Shown: one piece after another, positions 1 through 6,533 of the stretch | Layout of the letters: every line of letters begins with the position of its first letter | How positions within the stretch are numbered: position 1 is the stretch's first letter | Source of the DNA: Woeseia sp. | GTDB lineage: Bacteria > Pseudomonadota > Gammaproteobacteria > Steroidobacterales > Woeseiaceae | Length of the DNA stretch: 6,699 nt | Direction: 5' to 3' | Assembly (NCBI GenBank): GCA_018701055.1 | Contig: JABIUH010000210.1 | Coordinates: forward strand, 1-6,699 | The notes under the pieces: model-generated | Seen by the model: the letters and a program-made list of their open reading frames with translations, nothing else | What the model was told of the DNA's origin: nothing | The model's database searches: none | Made by a program: the position numbers and the translations under genes

Positions 1-339
1 CAGGCGTTTCGCGATAATGACCCGGAGCCCATCCTCACACGTTTCTATTCCGAGAACGCCATCTCGACGGGCAATACAGGCGCCACACATATCGGTCGCG
101 AAGAGCTGCGCCCGGTCTACGACGAGGTAATCGGCGCTTTCGTCGAGATCGAATCATTCAACACACTTGTCAACGGCGACGCTGGCTGGGACTGGGTGAA
201 CTTCCATGTCACGTTCCCACCCGAGGCAAATCTGGATCCGTTCACATTCAAGATGCTGTTTCTTTGGGAGCGCATCGACGGTGAATGGTGGTCGCAGGGC
301 GAAATGTATGTGTTAGGCGAGTTTGAGATTTCGAGCTAG
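1..339 (+). CDS. SnoaL/NTF2-like domain protein, 3' part (5' end outside window)
   Basis: The frame is open from base 1 to a TAG at 337-339, giving 112 residues; the start lies upstream of the window. The visible part begins QAFRDNDPEPILTRFYSENA, continues with a THIGREELRPVY stretch, and ends in alternating aromatic beta-strand segments (WDWVNFHVTF, FKMLFLWERIDGEWW, GEMYVLGEFEIS). This order, a helix with 'D-P-x-x-I-L-x-x-F-Y', then a 'G-R-E-x-L-x-x-x-Y' helix, then a curved sheet, is the usual pattern of SnoaL-like/NTF2-like cone-fold proteins. These are small isomerases, hydrolases or ligand-binding accessory proteins, and the fold alone does not give a reaction. The fragment is close to full domain length, so probably only the N-terminal helix or a signal peptide is missing. 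Its stop is 21 bases before the flavoprotein start, which suggests one operon. The fold call is by eye. Confidence 0.75.
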   Translation, partial: QAFRDNDPEPILTRFYSENAISTGNTGATHIGREELRPVYDEVIGAFVEIESFNTLVNGDAGWDWVNFHVTFPPEANLDPFTFKMLFLWERIDGEWWSQGEMYVLGEFEISS

Positions 340-348
340 CAAGAATAC

Positions 349-354
349 GGGGAG
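349..354 (+). promoter_or_regulatory. Ribosome binding site for the flavoprotein, supporting a GTG start
   Basis: GGGGAG lies six bases before the GTG at 361. No ATG with a comparable Shine-Dalgarno occurs before the Tat motif, so this site supports the GTG start. The start also leaves a normal Tat n-region of about 12 residues before the twin arginines. Confidence 0.75.
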
Positions 355-360
355 CGAATT

Positions 361-2319
361 GTGGCTAAGTCTGGGAAAAAAATTGATTCATCAATCACAC
401 GACGCGATTTCGTAGGTGGAACGCTAATCGGAAGCGGTGCGGCGCTACTATCCGCGAAAGCACCCGGCTTAGTATCAAATGCGGAGGCCGCCGATGCGAA
501 AGCGCCGGACTTCCCACAAAAAATGTCGGCTCCTCTGAATACTCTGGATAAATCGTGGACGGGTCCGGGCGGCGTTGGCGATTACGCGAGCGCGAACGGC
601 AACACCCACGATGTCGTCAACGCGGCGCACACATTCCGCAATCGTGACTTCGATGCGCGCATGGCAAGTGCAGCCGATACGGGTGAGCATTTCGATCTAG
701 TCGTCGTGGGCGGCGGCTTTGCCGGGATCACGGCCGCCTATACATTTCTCAAGGACAAACCCGAAGCACGCGTGTTGATATTCGACAACCACGCGATGTT
801 CGGCGGCGAGGCGCGACAGAACGAATTTGAAGTCGATGGCCACCGTTTGTGGGGACCCCAAGGCTCGAATGGCGCAGTGTGGCCGCTGGAGGGTGCAAAA
901 AAAATAGAGATGTACTCACACCTTTGGGAAGAGCTTGAACTGCCGACTGAATTCGAATGGCAGGAAGCCAAAAACACCGATCTCAAGATTCCCAAAGATA
1001 TCTATTCGCCGATGCATCTTGCCTGGGAGGAGACCGATCTGGGCTGGTTCCACGACGGCCATGACATGGCAATCAATCCCTGGTCGAATCGTTTTAAAGA
1101 CGTTCCGATAGACGATAAGACTAAACAGGATTTGATCTGGATGGAGCTCTATCGGCAGCCACCCGAACGAGAGGACTGGCCGCAGTGGCTCGATTCGATG
1201 ACCTACAAACAGTTCCTAAGTCAGGAAATGGGCATCGATAATGAGAATGTCGACAACTATCTCAATCCGTTTGCAGCTGCGATGGGCTGCGGGCTCGGCA
1301 CGGATGTCATTTCGGCTTATCAGGCCTTCAACTTTATCCAGCCAGGCGTAAATCAGTATGGCCGGCAATGGGGTATTGGCGATCCGACCGACTATGTTTA
1401 TCTCGCGAGTTTCCCGGGCGGCAACACAGGTATTCTGCGGCACCTCGTGCATCGCATTATCCCGGATGCATTCGGCGACGCGAAATCGCTAACCGAAATC
1501 ATCTCTAACCCTGTCAATTGGTCAGCGCTGGATCGACCCAAACAGCCCGCACGAATTCGCTTGAATTCACTCGTCGTCAACGTTCGTCACGATGGTTCTC
1601 CCGACTCGGCGAAAATGGTTCATGTCACATTTCTAAAAGACGGGAATATGCAACGTGTAACTGCGGACCGAGTCGTCATGGCAGGTCAGCAGCACATGAA
1701 CAAGCGCGTCGTTTCCGATCTGCCGGACGGACACCGCGAAGCGATGGGGCAGTTCGAGCATTCGCCAATCTTGACGATCAACGTCGCGCTCAGAAATTGG
1801 AAGTTTATGGACAAACTGGGCGTCGCATCCGTTCGTTGGTTCGGCGATGACATGGGCGGCTGGTTTACAACTTTGCGCAAGCAAATGGTCCTGGATGGCG
1901 AGGAACCGATGCCGCTTGATCCGACCAAGCCGACCGTGCTGACGATGTACAACTCATTCGGTATTCCCGGGATGCCATTGGAAAATCAGGCCATTGCCGC
2001 GCGCATGAGAATGTTCTCAATGAGCTATGCACAGATTGAGCAAGAAGTTCGCAATCAATTTACGAAAATGTTTGGCCCCGGCGGCTTCGATGCCGATCGG
2101 GACATCGCCGGTATCACGCTGAACCGTCAGGGGCACGCCTATTTGGTGACGCCACCTGGATTCCATTTTGGAAAGGACGGCAACCCGCCGCCGAGCGAGG
2201 TCATTCGTCAGCTGCACGGCCGAGTCGGTTTCGCGCATGCCGAGTTGCTCGGGTATCAAATGTGGGAAGGCGCGGCACACGAAGGTGAGCGCGCCGCACA
2301 ACAATTGCTCGATGTTTGA
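361..2319 (+). CDS. Tat-exported FAD-dependent oxidoreductase, spermidine dehydrogenase-like
   Basis: This is a complete 652-residue protein with a GTG start. Residues 12-18 (ITRRDFV) form a twin-arginine motif, followed by a hydrophobic Ala/Gly/Leu stretch to about 38 and a likely cleavage near AEA (41-43), so the folded flavoprotein should act in the periplasm. Residues 112-127 (DLVVVGGGFAGITAAY) are the GxGxxG dinucleotide-binding beta-alpha-beta, and the acidic residue ending the second strand is D142 in VLIFDNH. FGGEARQNEF follows at 147-156. FPGGNTGILRHLV (351-363) and the C-terminal GRVGFAHAELLGYQMWEGA (620-638), the usual FAD-contacting end of such enzymes, complete the fold. The order of these blocks and the overall length resemble what I recall of SpdH-type spermidine dehydrogenases and related NAD(P)-binding-like flavoproteins. 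The C-terminal blocks differ enough that the substrate (polyamine, other amine or alcohol) is open. The gene follows the SnoaL-like gene by 21 bases and precedes a TonB-dependent receptor. FAD oxidoreductase and export are firm; the amine substrate is inference. Confidence 0.88.
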   Translation: MAKSGKKIDSSITRRDFVGGTLIGSGAALLSAKAPGLVSNAEAADAKAPDFPQKMSAPLNTLDKSWTGPGGVGDYASANGNTHDVVNAAHTFRNRDFDARMASAADTGEHFDLVVVGGGFAGITAAYTFLKDKPEARVLIFDNHAMFGGEARQNEFEVDGHRLWGPQGSNGAVWPLEGAKKIEMYSHLWEELELPTEFEWQEAKNTDLKIPKDIYSPMHLAWEETDLGWFHDGHDMAINPWSNRFKDVPIDDKTKQDLIWMELYRQPPEREDWPQWLDSMTYKQFLSQEMGIDNENVDNYLNPFAAAMGCGLGTDVISAYQAFNFIQPGVNQYGRQWGIGDPTDYVYLASFPGGNTGILRHLVHRIIPDAFGDAKSLTEIISNPVNWSALDRPKQPARIRLNSLVVNVRHDGSPDSAKMVHVTFLKDGNMQRVTADRVVMAGQQHMNKRVVSDLPDGHREAMGQFEHSPILTINVALRNWKFMDKLGVASVRWFGDDMGGWFTTLRKQMVLDGEEPMPLDPTKPTVLTMYNSFGIPGMPLENQAIAARMRMFSMSYAQIEQEVRNQFTKMFGPGGFDADRDIAGITLNRQGHAYLVTPPGFHFGKDGNPPPSEVIRQLHGRVGFAHAELLGYQMWEGAAHEGERAAQQLLDV

Positions 2320-2352
2320 TTGGACTCCAGAGATTCTGAAAGAGGGAAAATG

Positions 2353-2466
2353 ATGGAGTCGATATACACAACGACTGGTTTTTTGACCAAATTGGTTGCC
2401 AGTTCATTGCTGGCCACGTCAATGGCGCAGGTTTTGGAGTGGGGCGAGCAACTTTTAAGAACGTAA
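2353..2466 (+). CDS. Small signal-peptide-like ORF between flavoprotein and receptor
   Basis: A 37-residue ORF starts at the second of two consecutive ATGs (2350 and 2353). AGAGGG at 2341-2346 is six bases before the second ATG, a better Shine-Dalgarno than the receptor itself has. The peptide has one lysine before a hydrophobic run (LVASSLLATSMAQ), like a Sec signal sequence, but then stops at a TAA (2464-2466) after a short polar tail. It is in a different frame from the receptor. It could be a short leader peptide coupled to receptor translation, the surviving N-terminus of a deleted exported protein, or a chance ORF. No family is recognised. Confidence 0.3.
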   Translation: MESIYTTTGFLTKLVASSLLATSMAQVLEWGEQLLRT

Positions 2467-2510
2467 GATTTAGAGAACAGATGTATCACCAAATAACTAA
2501 GAGAATTCAA

Positions 2511-4772
2511 ATGACCAAAATAACCGATGTGTTCAGTGGACAGTTTTTGAAGAAAATAGACGTCCCATTCGCCTGTTTGCTGATAGGTTCAGCTAGCCTC
2601 GTATTTCCGTTGCCAGCAGCCTCTGCCGTTTTGGAAGAGATTATCGTCACAGCAACCAAGCGAGAACAGAGTGCACAGGACGTTGGTATATCGGTAACGG
2701 CGTTTAGCGGCGCACAGACGGAAGCTCTTGGTTTGCACACTACTCAAGAAATTATTCAACAAGTGCCGGGTTTGCAGGTTCAGTCGTTCACGCCGGGGTT
2801 TACCACCTTTAATTTGCGGGGCATAGCCCAAAATAACTTTCAGGACAATCTGGAAGCACCAGTGGCGGTCTATTTGGATGATATTTATATTGGTAGCATG
2901 AACGCATTAAACATGCAGATGTTTGATATGGCGGCTACCGAAGTATTGCGCGGACCACAGGGCACGCTTTTTGGGCGCAACGCCACCGGTGGGTTGATTC
3001 ATTTTCGTACGCGCAAGGCCGAAGAAGATGAATTGAATGGTTATGCGAAAGTCTCCTTTGGCGAACGTAACAATAGCGTGATAGAGGGGGCTCTGGGTGG
3101 AGCTTTTAGCGATAATGTTCGCGGCAGAATTGCCGCCCGTTGGGAAGAAGCTGACGGTTATGTGGAACCCGGCACTGTAGCCGCAGGTGTGCTCGGTCCA
3201 ACAGGATTTACGGCAACTGGCAGTGATGCAATTGGCGCCGATGGTTTTGTGCTCCGCGGTAATTTGCAAATCGATCTTTCGGAAAATACCTTGCTGGATC
3301 TCTCCGCAACGCGTACGGAAGACAACGATGTAGCCTCAGGCCACTATGTTGTTAGATTTACCGGTGCAGAGCCCGACACGCTTTTCGGCACAGAAAATGG
3401 GCCTGTGCTCACCGGGGATGTACACAAACACGCGTCTGATGAAACGGCAACTGGCTTGAACCGTGATAGCACTGTGCTGAGTGCGCACCTCCGTCACGAA
3501 TTCGAGAGTGGCATGCAGCTGGATTATATCGGTGCCTTTCAGGATGTGTTCAAGTTCAATCAAGAAGACGCCGGTGGTGGTTTGGTGTTTTTCCCTTTTT
3601 CCACAGAAGCCGATTATGAACAGCAGTCCCATGAGCTTCGATTGTCGGGCGAGAACGACAGCATGCGCTGGCAGACTGGCCTCTACCTGCTTGATATAGA
3701 TTACATCGGTCAGGCGCGCACCGGTGGACCGGCGATTATCGGCGATCCAACCGGTGTTGTTATTCAGGACACTCAACTGACGTCTGAAAACTGGTCGATT
3801 TTCAGTGAAGCGGAATTTGATTTATCTGATAGTTTGACGTTAATTGCAGGTGCGCGTTGGTCGCAGGACGACAAGAAAATTAATTTTATTAACACTGCCA
3901 GTAATTTTAGCGCAGGCTCAGGAATACTTGATGGCGACGTATTGTTTGATCTGCAAAGTGCAATTGCCGCTAGTACAGACCCATCTCATGCCAATGTGGA
4001 CGAGGTTGATTATGGTGATTTGGCTGCTCGCCTGCAGTTGAATTATAAAGTGGGCGATACCTTGATTTACGGCTCAATTAACCGCGGCATCAAGGGTGGA
4101 AACTGGTCCCCATCCTCTGCGGTAACATTGGATGACTTCCGACATGATGAGGAAGACCTATTGGCCTACGAACTTGGCTACAAAACCACTTTGTTGGATG
4201 GTGCTGGTCGAATGAACGCGGCCATCTTCTATTACGATTATTCTGACTACCAGGCATTCTCGTTGTCCGGCGGTACGCCTCAGGTGACGAATGAAGATGC
4301 AAGCGCCTTTGGTGGTGAAGTCGAGTTTGTATACACGCCTAATGAGCATTGGGATTTCAATCTTGGTTTAGCGCTGATGGACTCAGAAGTTGATTTCATC
4401 CCAGGTGTGATTCCAGGCAGCGGTAATCGCGATGTAGAACTGCCGCAGAGTCCAAGTATGAGTGCTAATTATCTGGCTCGATATAACACTGACGTAGGGA
4501 ACGGCAACTTTGCCTTTCAGCTAGACGGTAATTGGAATGATGATCACTTTATGGAAGGATCTAATTCCATTGCATCGCGGCAGGAATCTTATGCGGTGTC
4601 CAACGTCAGGGCGAGCTACGCCATGGAAAACTGGATGGTATCGGCCTGGATCAGGAATTTCACCGACGAGGAATATCTTCTGTATAACCTTGATTTGGGT
4701 TTTATCGGATTCGTAGAGCAAGTTTATGCTGCTCCGCGCCAAGCAGGGATCACTCTGAGGATGAGTTTCTAG
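2511..4772 (+). CDS. TonB-dependent outer-membrane receptor
   Basis: The protein has 753 residues from the ATG at 2511. The frame is open further upstream to a GTG at 2439 and an ATG at 2481. The ATG at 2511 is preferred because AAGAGA (2499-2504) sits six bases before it and because it gives a normal signal peptide, with K14-K15, a hydrophobic core and cleavage after PAASA (about 35-39). The TonB box EEIIVTAT (42-49) follows almost at once. The plug runs from about 52 to 170 and includes IIQQVPGLQVQ (81-91), NLRGI (101-105), VAVYLDDIYIG (118-128) and the hallmark VLRGPQGTLFGRNATGG (145-161). The rest is a beta-barrel of alternating strands and long acidic loops, ending in AGITLRMSF with the terminal phenylalanine expected by the BAM machinery. 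Length is normal and no frameshift is seen. It should import a ligand across the outer membrane using TonB-ExbBD energy. Placement after a periplasmic flavoprotein suggests an organic catabolic substrate rather than only a siderophore, but ligand assignment is inference. Its bases look more AT-rich than the flavoprotein gene. Confidence 0.95.
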   Translation: MTKITDVFSGQFLKKIDVPFACLLIGSASLVFPLPAASAVLEEIIVTATKREQSAQDVGISVTAFSGAQTEALGLHTTQEIIQQVPGLQVQSFTPGFTTFNLRGIAQNNFQDNLEAPVAVYLDDIYIGSMNALNMQMFDMAATEVLRGPQGTLFGRNATGGLIHFRTRKAEEDELNGYAKVSFGERNNSVIEGALGGAFSDNVRGRIAARWEEADGYVEPGTVAAGVLGPTGFTATGSDAIGADGFVLRGNLQIDLSENTLLDLSATRTEDNDVASGHYVVRFTGAEPDTLFGTENGPVLTGDVHKHASDETATGLNRDSTVLSAHLRHEFESGMQLDYIGAFQDVFKFNQEDAGGGLVFFPFSTEADYEQQSHELRLSGENDSMRWQTGLYLLDIDYIGQARTGGPAIIGDPTGVVIQDTQLTSENWSIFSEAEFDLSDSLTLIAGARWSQDDKKINFINTASNFSAGSGILDGDVLFDLQSAIAASTDPSHANVDEVDYGDLAARLQLNYKVGDTLIYGSINRGIKGGNWSPSSAVTLDDFRHDEEDLLAYELGYKTTLLDGAGRMNAAIFYYDYSDYQAFSLSGGTPQVTNEDASAFGGEVEFVYTPNEHWDFNLGLALMDSEVDFIPGVIPGSGNRDVELPQSPSMSANYLARYNTDVGNGNFAFQLDGNWNDDHFMEGSNSIASRQESYAVSNVRASYAMENWMVSAWIRNFTDEEYLLYNLDLGFIGFVEQVYAAPRQAGITLRMSF

Positions 4773-4832
4773 TAGGAGAATCGAGGGTCGAAACGCACTC
4801 ATTGATCGCTATCTGAGACAGTATGTTTCTGA

Positions 4833-4903
4833 GCGTGTTTGGGCCACCACATTGCGGGAAATTTGCGTGATTGGGTAGTGCGTTGTTATGCATTGTCGGG
4901 AAA
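4833..4903 (+). repeat. Interleaved imperfect direct repeats beside the tRNA half
   Basis: GCGTGTTTGGG (4833-4843) recurs as GCGTGATTGGG (4865-4875), 10 of 11 bases identical. ATTGCGGGAAA (4851-4861) recurs as ATTGTCGGGAAA (4892-4903), differing by one inserted base. The order is A-B-A'-B' and the last copy ends about 65 bases before the anticodon-loop junction. Such short repeats on the element side of an attachment site could be integrase or excisionase arm sites. In 195 bases of non-coding DNA, chance cannot be excluded. Confidence 0.35.
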
Positions 4904-4967
4904 ATCATGCAACGAGCGCCCCAACGACTGTTCAATGATTACAACAGCTTACCGTCCACCAAGCTAA

Positions 4968-5012
4968 CTACGAACCGAGCGGTCGGGAGTTCGAATCTCT
5001 CCGGGCGCGCCA
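4968..5012 (+). tRNA. 3' half of tRNA-Arg (anticodon ACG); putative attachment-site remnant
   Basis: Bases 4968-4974 (CTACGAA) are a seven-base anticodon loop with ACG at positions 34-36. They are followed by the 3' anticodon stem CCGAG (4975-4979), the variable loop CGGTC (4980-4984), T stem GGGAG (4985-4989), T loop TTCGAAT (4990-4996) and T stem CTCTC (4997-5001), which pairs with one G-U. The acceptor strand CGGGCGC (5002-5008), discriminator G (5009) and encoded CCA (5010-5012) complete it. The 5' half is absent: 4963-4967 (GCTAA) cannot pair with CCGAG, and no D arm or acceptor GCGCCCG occurs at the proper distance. The gene cannot yield a functional tRNA. The sharp break at the anticodon loop is a known crossover position for tyrosine integrases. 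A decayed tRNA copy is the alternative. Confidence 0.85.
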
Positions 5013-5030
5013 ACTTTTCGAAGTTAGATC

Positions 5031-5069
5031 AAGCAGTTAGTGCCTCAGGCACTAGCTGCTTTTTTCTTT
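5031..5069 (+). terminator. Rho-independent terminator downstream of the tRNA-Arg half
   Basis: AGCAGTTAGTGCC (5032-5044) pairs over a TCA loop with GGCACTAGCTGCT (5048-5060): 13 pairs, one of them T-G, extendable by A5031-T5061. A run of Ts interrupted by one C follows (to 5069). It lies 18 bases after the CCA, the usual place for a tRNA terminator. This suggests that the DNA to the right of the junction is the tRNA gene's original downstream flank. Confidence 0.9.
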
Positions 5070-5147
5070 AGAACGAACAGTGCGGGAGTTTTGCGTGACC
5101 CTTCCCCAACCACTCGGTTAAATGGGTGCTTCAAGCAGTGATAATCT

Positions 5148-5159
5148 ACCTGCGCAGGT
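5148..5159. promoter_or_regulatory. 12-bp perfect palindrome upstream of the desuccinylase-like gene
   Basis: ACCTGCGCAGGT is its own reverse complement. It lies about 90 bases before the candidate -35 of the downstream gene, and a second perfect palindrome, GGGGCGCCCC, lies at 5186-5195. Either could be a dimeric regulator site. Nothing else in the sequence tells which protein would bind, and GC-rich palindromes of this size can occur by chance. Confidence 0.2.
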
Positions 5160-5236
5160 CCGACCACGGTTCCGCTGACGATTGTGGGGCGCCCCTTGGC
5201 GAATCCGTCTCGTCAATTCACGCATAATTAAAGTAA

Positions 5237-5264
5237 TTGTCGCCCGAGCTGTTGCGGGTATCAT
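5237..5264 (+). promoter_or_regulatory. Candidate sigma-70 promoter for the desuccinylase-like gene
   Basis: TTGTCG (5237-5242) and TATCAT (5259-5264) are separated by 16 bases, matching the consensus at four of six and five of six positions. Transcription would begin near 5271, leaving a leader of about 30 bases before the ATG at 5302. A GAGG Shine-Dalgarno (5291-5294) lies seven bases before that ATG. A promoter is expected here because the strong terminator at 5031-5069 isolates the gene from upstream transcription. Confidence 0.4.
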
Positions 5265-5301
5265 GAATCCCCGATCCAAACCATGAGCGCGAGGCTACAT
5301 A

Positions 5302-6360
5302 ATGAACAAAATTTTTTCGGCCCATGTGGCGATGCTGTACCTGTGTTGCATCAGTGCGGTACACGCTGACTCGTCGACCCACGCGTTTGTACTGGGATCG
5401 ATCGAAGCAGAGGCGGGGACCACAGTTTCCGGCTACCTGGAGGTGCCTCGAGGGGTCGATCAGGCTACCCGCATTCCGGTATCCGTTATCCACGGTGCCC
5501 GTCCCGGCCCTACCTTAGCGTTAGTCGCCGGTACCCACGGCTACGAGTATCCGCCTATTACGGCACTGCAGCGGCTGAGGGGATCACTGGATCCTGCCAG
5601 GCTCTCCGGCACCATCCTCATGGTGCACGTGGCCAACCCGCCCTCATTCTTGGGTCGAACCATTTACATCAGTCCTGTAGATGGCAAGAACCTCAACCGG
5701 GTGTACCCGGGAAAACCCGACGGAACGATTAGCGAGCGAATCGCGCACACCATCACCACGCAGGTCATTGAGCGGGCCGATTACCTTGTGGATATGCACG
5801 GGGGTGACGGCAACGAGATTCTTCGTCCCTACATCTACATGCCGGTGACTGGCAACGGCGAACTGGATGCGAAAGTCCGCGGCATGGCCCTAGCCTTCGG
5901 CCTGGACCACATCGTCATTGATCCGGCCCAGCTGGCCGATCCGGCGGCCTCGGTGTTCACCGACCAGACCGGGCTGAGCCGTGGCATCCCAGCCATTACC
6001 ACCGAGACCGGACAGATGGGTTCCAACGATGACTACTGGGTGGACCTGGCCCGGGACGGCGTCATGAATCTAATGCGCCACCTGAATATGATTGACGAGA
6101 AGGAAATTCCGAACCAGGGCGTGGTCTGGCTAAAAGACTATGAAGTCATTCGTGCCCAAGCAACCGGCGTGTTTCAAGCCTCGGTTCGAGACGGCTATGC
6201 TGTCGCGGAGGGAACGTTGCTAGGCGAACTATTAGACCTGTTCGGCGAACCAATCATGGATATTCGCGCCCCCTTCGCCGGTGTGGTCAATTACGTGGTG
6301 GGCACGCCCCCAGTGAGCGAGGGAGAGCCCCTGGTAATGATCAGCAAATTTATCGAATAG
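5302..6360 (+). CDS. Secreted succinylglutamate desuccinylase/aspartoacylase-family zinc hydrolase
   Basis: This is a complete 352-residue protein with GAGG seven bases before its ATG. Residues 1-22 form a Sec signal peptide (hydrophobic core AMLYLCCISAV, cleavage after VHA), so it should act outside the cytoplasm, unlike AstE of arginine catabolism. The M14-like zinc amidohydrolase fold shows GTHGYE (77-82), giving zinc ligands H79 and E82. NLNRVYPG (130-137) gives the substrate-carboxylate-binding Asn/Arg, DMHGG (164-168) gives the third ligand H166, and TTETG (233-237) gives the likely catalytic E235. After about residue 280 a small beta-barrel domain with GYAVAEGTLLGEL (298-310) and IRAPFAGVV (321-329) resembles the biotinyl/lipoyl-like C-terminal domain of this family. 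It probably cleaves an N-acyl amino acid or related amide. It stands alone, bounded by a terminator upstream and a convergent kinase gene downstream, on the presumed chromosomal side of the tRNA junction. The exact substrate is unknown. Confidence 0.9.
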   Translation: MNKIFSAHVAMLYLCCISAVHADSSTHAFVLGSIEAEAGTTVSGYLEVPRGVDQATRIPVSVIHGARPGPTLALVAGTHGYEYPPITALQRLRGSLDPARLSGTILMVHVANPPSFLGRTIYISPVDGKNLNRVYPGKPDGTISERIAHTITTQVIERADYLVDMHGGDGNEILRPYIYMPVTGNGELDAKVRGMALAFGLDHIVIDPAQLADPAASVFTDQTGLSRGIPAITTETGQMGSNDDYWVDLARDGVMNLMRHLNMIDEKEIPNQGVVWLKDYEVIRAQATGVFQASVRDGYAVAEGTLLGELLDLFGEPIMDIRAPFAGVVNYVVGTPPVSEGEPLVMISKFIE

Positions 6361-6533
6361 ATTGCACCCATTGAGACCTGATAGATTCGTAAGACACTTT
6401 CAAGAAGGTAATCGCTAACTCTGTTCCATTTGTTTGAAGACGGACAAAGGATAACCATAATTATGTGGCGCGGAAGCGCAAGACATTTGTGGATGTCCTC
6501 AAATTGCAGTGAAGACGAGACCTTTCATAGTTT
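6361..6533. other. Convergent intergenic region, no strong terminator found
   Basis: This region separates the 3' ends of the desuccinylase-like gene and the kinase gene. A short hairpin, GACAT (6482-6486) with ATGTC (6493-6497), is the only notable inverted repeat, and it has no T run on either side. The open frame that starts at a TTG at 6430 runs antisense into the kinase and has no family features. Confidence 0.4.

Larger units (their letters stand above)
1..4967. mobile_element. Putative distal end of an element integrated at tRNA-Arg(ACG)
   Basis: The 3' half of a tRNA-Arg begins abruptly at 4968, with unrelated DNA to its left. When an element integrates into a tRNA gene, its own att copy usually restores the tRNA at one end and the displaced 3' half is left at the other. 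With the half tRNA reading left to right, the element would lie to the left and the native downstream DNA to the right. The left part holds the SnoaL-like gene, flavoprotein and receptor as cargo. No integrase, relaxase or phage gene is visible, which is expected if the integrase lies beside the intact tRNA at the far end. The left boundary is outside the window. The call rests on the tRNA remnant, supported by the terminator position. Confidence 0.45.

Noticed and set aside
2439..2510. N-terminal extension of the receptor from the GTG at 2439
   Set aside because: It would add 24 residues rich in Arg/Lys before the signal peptide, and the ATG at 2511 has a better placed AAGAGA.
3336..3776. 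146-codon minus-strand ORF
   Set aside because: It lies wholly antisense to the receptor gene, whose protein has clear family motifs, and has no features of its own.
4916..4922. GCGCCCC, nearly matching the missing tRNA acceptor 5' strand GCGCCCG
   Set aside because: It is 52 bases before the anticodon loop instead of about 31, and no D arm lies between, so it is probably chance and not a tRNA 5' end.
4871..5071. Plus-strand ORF of 66 codons across the tRNA half
   Set aside because: It reads through the tRNA sequence and into the terminator hairpin, has no recognisable domain and no convincing Shine-Dalgarno.
5029..5139. Direct repeat TCAAGCAGT at 5029-5037 and 5131-5139
   Set aside because: It is only nine bases, one copy overlaps the terminator stem, and no structure or function connects the two.
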